A stretch of 64,000 bases of DNA from Cryptomeria japonica (taxonomy: Eukaryota > Streptophyta > Pinopsida > Cupressales > Cupressaceae), in NCBI RefSeq assembly GCF_030272615.1, contig NC_081409.1:21888260-21952259 (forward strand). Reading direction: 5' to 3'. Shown in pieces: positions 58,201 through 64,000 of this stretch. A program made the position numbers and the translations under genes. The notes beneath the pieces are model-generated. The model made no database searches and was not told where the DNA came from. It was given only the letters and a program-made list of their open reading frames with translations. The number at the start of each line of letters is the position of its first letter. The stretch's first letter is position 1.

Positions 58201-59342
58201 TTATTCTTTGATTGATGCAAAGGATATGGCGTGTAAACTACACAAGGCACTATATGGTTTGAAGCAAGCACCAAGAGAATGGTATGAAAGACTACATTCA
58301 CACTTGATGAAGATAGGTTTCTAGAGAACCAGTGAAGACAACAACATATATCTCAAGACTGAAGGAGATAAGATACCGGTTAGTGAAGTGTTTGTGGATG
58401 ATATCATTTTTGGAGGCAATGATGATATGAGTGATGACTTTGCAAATGAGATGAAAAGTGAATTTGAAATGTCTCTGGTAGGAGAGATAAAATTCTTTTT
58501 AGGTTTGCAAATTCAGCAGATGAAGAGTGGTATTTTTATCACACAATCCAAATATGTGAAAGAGGTATTGAAAACATTTGGAATGAGTGACTATAAACCA
58601 GTTGGGACACCAATGGTTGCAGGTTATAAACTGTCTAAGGAGGATGATGCTGCATCTGTTGATGAAAAGGAGTACAGATCAATGATAGGGAAACTACATT
58701 ATGTTGTTCACAACAGACCAGATATTGCTTATGCAGTTGGATTAGTTGCCAGATTTTAGAAGAACCCTAAGGAGACACACATGATTGCAACTAAAAGGAT
58801 ATTCAAATATTTGAAAGGTACTATTGATTATGGATTATGGTATCCATATGTAGGTAACTTTGATTTGAAGGTTTATACAAATGCAGAATGGGCAGGAAGT
58901 GTTGATGATAGGAAGAGCACAACCGATGGTTTATTCTTTATTGGAGGAAGACTTGTATCTTGGAACAACAAAAAGCAGAGTTGTATATCATAGTCCACTG
59001 CTGAAGTTGAATATGTTGCAACATATATGAATTGTACCCAAGCAATATAGATAAAACACATTCTGGAAGGATTCAAGTTGAAGATCACAGAACTGGTACA
59101 TTTTATGTGATAATGCCAGTGTAATAAATATTTCAAAGAACCTAGTGTTGCATGCTAAAACCAAGCATATTGAGCTAAAATATCATTTCTTAAGGGAGAA
59201 AGTGCAGAGTAAGGATGTATTACTGGAGCATGTATCTACTAAGGAGTAGCTAGTAGATATCTTTACTAAACCTTTGCCTAAGACTACTTTTGAGTATCAT
59301 AGAGGTCATCTAGGGGTTGTGCCCCTACATGAGGTAAATTGA
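55246..59342 (+). pseudogene. Copia-3 gag-pol polyprotein, decayed
   Basis: The gag starts at ATG 55246 (MKKEGPNFNRENYRIWSDRM), with one zinc knuckle CFACNKIGHIAANY (last Cys lost) at 56040. The protease reads WIIDSGCSHHMTGD (56281), with an intact triad. Pre-integrase is LWHQRFCHINFDN...CKECQLGKM, and the integrase core has IVTDDCSRMLWVTF, RIDQGGEFTSEEF (DNGGE to DQGGE) and TPQHNGIAERNNQS. Reverse transcriptase reads NTWTLVARSVNKNVIGTKWV, VKSTFLNGILEEEVYIE, ALYGLKQAPREWY and FVDDIIFGG. RNase H reads NAEWAGSVDDRKSTTDGLFF and ends DIFTKPLPKTTFEYHRGHL. More than 15 in-frame stops interrupt it, mostly TAG/TGA at positions expected to be Q, W or R, plus frameshifts near 57200 and 58140. Confidence 0.9.
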
Positions 59343-59726
59343 GCAGATGTTGAAGACATTAGTCCCAGAGCTAATTGAAGAATATTGAAGAAGGATTGGT
59401 GTAGAGTGGAGCTACTCCACAGGGGGAGCATCAAGTTGTAAATCATTGAAGCAGAACAGTGAAGTATGACACTACATGTTTTACTTTCACTTTGGGATTA
59501 TTGTTAAAGGGGGAGAATAACTATATGATTATGGGAGAAGAATTGTATGATTGATAGAGAGAAGAACTATAGCCATTTACTAGCTGAAGACACGGTGACT
59601 TAGTTGAAGGAGAGTACATGGTAAAATGTAAACTAAGATTCCTATACCTGTGTATGTGTATTACTCTCAATCATCACAATCAAGGGTATTGATATTTGTA
59701 TTACCATCAATGCCAAAGGGGGAGAT
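59343..59726 (+). other. Copia-3 3' region with three polypurine tracts
   Basis: AGGGGGAGCA at 59421, AAAGGGGGAGA at 59506 and AAAGGGGGAGAT at 59715. The last is immediately before the 3' LTR. Confidence 0.8.
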
Positions 59727-61129
59727 TGTTGGTATTTGATTGAAGATTGCATTGATGAACTATTATGTTGTCATTGATGTCAATTGAAACCAATAATGAT
59801 GTTGTAATGATGTTGTTTTGCAACCGGTAGGTGAGCAAGTGAAGGAAACTGATATTACTTTAGAAGTAGTGAGATCAACCGGTAACCCTACTTGTTGATG
59901 TGCCAAACCCTAATTGATGGAGCTTGGTGAATTGGTTATATTGATTTATGATCAAATGGTGATCGGTAATGATTATGCCATGCATGCATATTGTATGTGT
60001 TAAGTTTCAAATATTTTTTGGTGCGTAGAGATAACAATTTTATCTTGGGAATGAGCGAATACATTGCATGAAGAGGAAACCGCATGATGAGTTACAGGAA
60101 TTGATGAAGTAGTGATCAAGGAGCGGTCGAGGTTGTCTTGAACAATGCACAATGATTTCTATGTAATCCAATAGCCATACTTGAACCAATTTGTTTGTAA
60201 TCTCTATGAGATCTTAGGTTTGTGATGTGTTAACGACCTATTGTTTTTCTTATAAGGCCGATGAATTGTTTTGTTGTAGTGTTGGCAATTTTGGTTAAGT
60301 GTCAGTGTGATTGATTGCCAAACTAGAAGGAGTATCTGCAGTATGTGTGAAGGTAGATAGGAGCATGAAAATGATCTGATCAATCAGAGTAGTTCTATTT
60401 ACCAGATCAACAAACCCTGTTGTTCTCTAACAATTACAATAATTAAATCCCTTAACCGGGTAAGCTTTAACAAGCTTAGTGCTTTCTAAATCCTCTAACC
60501 GGGTGATCCATTAGCTTGGATTTCAAATACTCTACCGAGGTTACTCCTAATAGGGTATTGCTTCTAACATGACATTATAGTCAATCCCTTAACCAGGTGG
60601 TCCCTAATAGGATCTGTTCCTAACATGACATTTTGTAAAGCTTTAACAGGTTTGGCTCCTAATAGGGTGAAATTCAGAAGAGTTCAAAATACTTGTGGGT
60701 ATTCATTCGCACTGTGGTTTTTCCCATTTGGGTTTCCACATCAAAAATCATTGTGTCAAGTGGTGAATGGTTTTTGTGGTTATGTTTGATATGGTTAATT
60801 TGCTTAATTGTTAAATCCACTCAGATATGTTAAGATGACCGACAATTATCTTAAATGTGATTTTGCTATTGTTAGTAAATTATGTTTATTTTTTGGTTAA
60901 ATGGTTTGGGATTTTCAGATCTATTATACAATTATTTTGATATGTCAGTCAAACTGGTAAACTGTCAGTGCTATTGCAGTTTGTAGCTCAGTGTTTGAAC
61001 TAGTTTGTTTAGTGATTGACTTGTGAGATTGTTTTTGAGTTTGGTGAAAGTTTAGTTAGTTTTTTATCTACTAATTCACCCCCCCCTCTCAGTAGTTATC
61101 CGGATCCTTATTGATTCATCATATCATCA
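59727..61129 (+). repeat. Copia-3 3' LTR
   Basis: 1,403 bp from TGTTGGTATTTGATTGAAG to CATATCATCA. It contains three or four lines of the 'AATCCCTTAACCGGGT' type, GTGGTTTTTCCC with GGGTTTCCACATCAAAA, and CACCCCCCCCTCTCAG. Confidence 0.92.
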
Positions 61130-61814
61130 ATCAAACCCAAGTAGGTTTCATTACTTACAAGTCAAGGCAACAAAATTAAAAGAAAAAGAGCTATGCCAAA
61201 TATTCATCTCAAGGCAAAAGAGCAATGATATATAACTGAAATATCATGCATACAAAGTGAGACAAAAAGGATTGACTATGGGAACATGCGAGTAACTTCA
61301 TCAGGGCTATGAACGCCTAGTGGCAATGGAGAAATATTTGAGAGATTACAGTCTATAACCTCGTCGGAGCTCTAAAAGCTTGCTGGTAGCGAGGCTCTAT
61401 TCAAGATACTTTCAAAGTTAGGATAATCCATGTAGCTATTCATATAGGATGGTAAGGATATTTAGCGAACACAAGAGCAAAAATTAACTCATTTGCACAC
61501 ACATGGGCAAAAGAAGATCAAAGTTTCAAGAATCAATGGGGAAGTTTTCCGCGTCTCCATTTGTAAAATCCTAGTCACTAAGTATGTTAATTTGGATGTT
61601 CCAAGAGACCTTAAGGATCGATTGATTGCTTATCTATTAAATGTTTTGTACCTCCAATTTACTTGGTGTATTACAAAATGTTAAACAAACACAATCATCC
61701 TTGTTCGAATACGAAATGCATATTGCATTAACATAGGTCATGTCAAAAATTCATTGTCTCCACATGCATTTTGCAGATCATCATGTCATATAGGTCTGCA
61801 CACTGGGGGCATAA
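61130..61814. other. Unassigned sequence right of Copia-3
   Basis: Gypsy-2 RNase H or integrase sequence was not recognised here. A 63-codon frame at 61493-61684 (RINGEVFRVSICKILVTKYV) has no clear family. A CTGGGGGCATAAT tract at about 61805-61814, directly before TGAAAAAATCC, resembles a gypsy polypurine tract followed by an LTR start. Confidence 0.4.
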
Positions 61815-62080
61815 TTGAAAAAATCCTAAAAATCATAAAAAGCCCTGAAAAAATCCTAAAAATCGTAAAAATTCCTAAAAATACTAAAAATCATATAAAA
61901 TCTTAAAAAATCAATCAAAAACATTCAGAAAAAGTCTTGAAAAAATCAATAAAAAACAATCTTGAAAAATCAATCAAAAACATTCAAATATGATTCTGAA
62001 AAAATCAACCAAAAACATTCAAATATCGATCCATAAAATCAACCCAAAAACAATCGAAAATCAATAAAAAAAAACTTGAA
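61815..62080. repeat. A-rich degenerate tandem tract
   Basis: Loose repeats of 'AAAAAATCCTAAAAATC' followed by 'TCAATCAAAAACATTCA' units (for example at 61909, 61970, 61997 and 62010). No coding potential. Confidence 0.75.
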
Positions 62081-63271
62081 ATAAAATGTCTTGCAAGAAT
62101 CAAACACCCTAGTAGATATCCAGCAAAGGCTTCGCACAAAGTTAACAAAGGATGCAACTATCCAGTCAAACATCTGCAATCAACTGATCAAATTGTCTTA
62201 TCAATCATATCATATTCATATCAAGTGATCATTATCTTGTCTTAAATAGAAGAGGATACACTCGAAATCAGACAAGTCAGTCTTAAACGGTGTCCGCAAC
62301 TTTCTGAGATCAGACATTATCAACTATCACATCAAGCAATTGAGAAAAAAGGCACAAGGTCAGTATAGCTGCTGAATTTTGTTTGGATCAGTCTTTATCT
62401 TTTATCATTTGGTGATAAATTGTGTTCCTATGCTACTCAAGGATGTCCACAAGTGACTAGAGGAGACATGATGGGCATTATCTTTTTCTTTGTTTGCTGT
62501 TTGTGGTGTGAACCAATGAAGTTCTAGGGAAATTGCTCTAGTGGGTTTCCATGATAGGAGCATTCAACTTGTGAATGCCACACATACCTCGACCCCTAGT
62601 CTATTTCCTAGAATGGAGGGTTTCACTCCTGGTCTGCTACATGTTTGTTTCTTTAATGAGATATCTTTACATCTTGGTTCCTTATACCCTGATGTGCTAA
62701 GCTCCATTGTTCAATAATAAGGCTCAATGATGAATATATATTGTGCAATAAATAATGACATAGGTTCGTGAATCAATCATTCTCATTCTCATCTCATCCG
62801 TTTATTGATAGTTTGCTGATTTTTCATCTCTTTCTAAATCATTTTATGTCATCTAACATTATTCTTTCATCAATCTCTTCTTTCTTTCATCTTACTAACA
62901 TTTCTTCAAGGTACATCTGAGTTAAAATAATATTCTGGCATTATCATACAAAAACAAAAGTTGCATCCATATAGTTTTAAGTTGCATCCGTATAGTGTAA
63001 ATTGAATTTCTATAGTGTTAATGGCATTCATTCATAAACATCCTTAATAAATCATGTATAAACCATTGCATTCATAAACAATAATTTATAAATCATATAT
63101 ACATGCATCACATAACACATAGTATCATACAACATACATGGAAAACAAAGCATAATAGATCGTGGCCAAAAAAACTGCATATCATATATATATAACTCAA
63201 AAATGGTAATGTGTCAGAATACAATAATCATAAAATAGGCCCAAAGGCTCAAATAACATGGTCTCAAGGTA
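62081..63271. other. AT-rich DNA, no gene recognised
   Basis: No domains, LTR pair or tandem array were identified. Copies of 'GTTGCATCC(A/G)TATAGT' occur near 62962 and 62983 and 'AATAAATCATGTATAAACC' types at 63045-63100. Confidence 0.4.
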
Positions 63272-63979
63272 TCAACCCACACTGCCTCTGTCAATAGGTG
63301 GATCTTGCCTGCTAGATCCTACTCTAGGATGTCGAGGTGGACCCATGAGACCACCATTGTTGGTCCTCCATGTAGAAGTCCTACTAGAACTATAATGACC
63401 TCTAACCTCACTAAAGCTAGGATCTCTCTATCCCTCACATACAACCCCATGGTAGAGTTGTCGATAATAAAAAGCCTCTTGTATACCATAATAAAGTCTG
63501 TTAGACTATCTGTGTGCATAGGTACCTATAGAAAAATGCTAATCATAAGCAGCCTGAACCATTTGCAATCATGTAGCGTAATCTCTCTCCCTCTGGAGAT
63601 GATATCTCTCAGTCTCTAATGCACCATAGTGTCTGCAGAATGCCTCCCACTTAGTATCTCGTCACTGCCTATGTCTGGCAACCTCATCCTCTAGACTCTG
63701 AATCCATGCTCTGAGAATCTGCGGATAATCATCATCTCCATCACCACCCTATCCTCCTCCCCCCTCCTCTACAACAGGAATGTCCTCCAACTCTGAAATA
63801 TCATCATCATCCCCATCCTCGCTACTCAATGACTCTGAGGAATCATCATCATCTCCACTGCTCATAGACTTGGTGTCTCCACTAATGTCTACATCCTCCT
63901 CTACCCCCTCATCTACTCCTTTGCCCTCCTCTCCTCCTCCACCCTCCTCTCCTCTATCATCTCCACTCCTCTCCCCCAT
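63272..63979 (-). pseudogene. Decayed ORF of unknown function, acidic N-terminus
   Basis: From ATG 63979 the minus strand keeps one frame for 236 codons to TGA 63274-63272, interrupted by about six stops (TAG 63751, TGA, TGA, TAG, TAG, TAG) but no frameshift. The N-terminal 76 residues are Glu/Gly/Asp/Ser-rich. Then come a helical stretch (QILRAWIQSLEDEVARHRQ, KWEAFCRHYGALETERYHLQ) and a Ser/Arg/Gly-rich tail (GHYSSSRTSTWRTNNGGLMG, RHPRVGSSRQDPPIDRG). I do not recognise the family. The arrangement resembles plant transposon-associated ORFs. The frame also remains open left of the ATG toward the window edge, so the true start may lie outside. Confidence 0.6.
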
Positions 63980-64000
63980 GTCAATCCTCAGTCACTGTCT

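Larger units (their letters stand above)
47166..61129 (+). mobile_element. Copia-3: LTR retrotransposon with Copia-4 in its 5' LTR
   Basis: The 5' LTR is 47166-48023 plus 54661-55172 (split by Copia-4 and its duplication). The primer-binding site is at 55175, the gag-pol frame 55246-59342, and the 3' LTR 59727-61129. Three polypurine-like tracts precede the 3' LTR (59421, 59506, 59715), a hallmark described for Sirevirus-type Copia elements. The first ~30 bp of the 5' LTR are missing, and no matching target duplication was found: right flank ATCAA, left TATAA. Confidence 0.85.

Noticed and set aside
61493-61684. 63-codon frame RINGEVFRVSICKILVTKYV as a gypsy integrase C-terminus
   Set aside because: Position would fit, but I cannot match its residues to a known integrase tail or chromodomain.

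Overview
The window looks like plant nuclear DNA, probably from a large, repeat-rich genome such as a gymnosperm. That assignment is an inference from the plant-type NSA2 sequence, the AT-rich composition and the density of nested LTR retrotransposons. Only one ordinary host gene is recognisable: the last three exons of the ribosome-biogenesis factor NSA2 (1477-2047, + strand). A decayed antisense scrap of the chaperonin subunit CCT5 (1144-1251) lies just upstream, probably inside an NSA2 intron. Decayed RNase H-like and LINE-type ORF1 remnants follow up to about 7.1 kb.

From 7.2 to 61.1 kb the window is a stack of LTR retrotransposons inserted into each other. Gypsy-1 (7232-18418) is split by Copia-1 (8529-14723, minus strand, target duplication CTTTG). 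Its integrase is cut at 18418 by Gypsy-2, which begins with an LTR at 18419. Gypsy-2 is in turn interrupted by a solo LTR (27419-28876, duplication ATAAC), by Copia-2 (29569-42292, duplication ATAAG), by a polymerase-less element with an extra inverted LTR (42505-45933, duplication ATGCT/ATGCC) and by Copia-3 (47166-61129). Copia-2 carries a younger insertion, a Gypsy-type element with only gag and a protease-like region (30651-38468, minus, duplication CAAAG). Copia-3 carries Copia-4 inside its 5' LTR (48024-54655, duplication ATCTG/ATCTA). The deepest stack is four levels: Gypsy-1, Gypsy-2, Copia-2, gag-only element.

Three elements are non-autonomous and unusual. The gag-only element has one reading frame of 1,148 codons broken by a single TAA. 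Copia-4 has a gag with four zinc-knuckle positions and a second ORF of about 1,090 codons that is not pol. The element at 42.5-45.9 kb has three LTR copies, one inverted, and an acidic ORF of unknown function. Most element genes are inactivated by in-frame stop codons of a kind expected from deamination of methylated cytosine, with few frameshifts. From 61.1 to 64 kb there is unassigned AT-rich sequence, an A-rich repeat tract and a decayed minus-strand ORF that runs toward the window edge.

All element boundaries come from matching LTRs, primer-binding sites, polypurine tracts and target-site duplications by eye. Family names rest on protein motifs, not on database searches.
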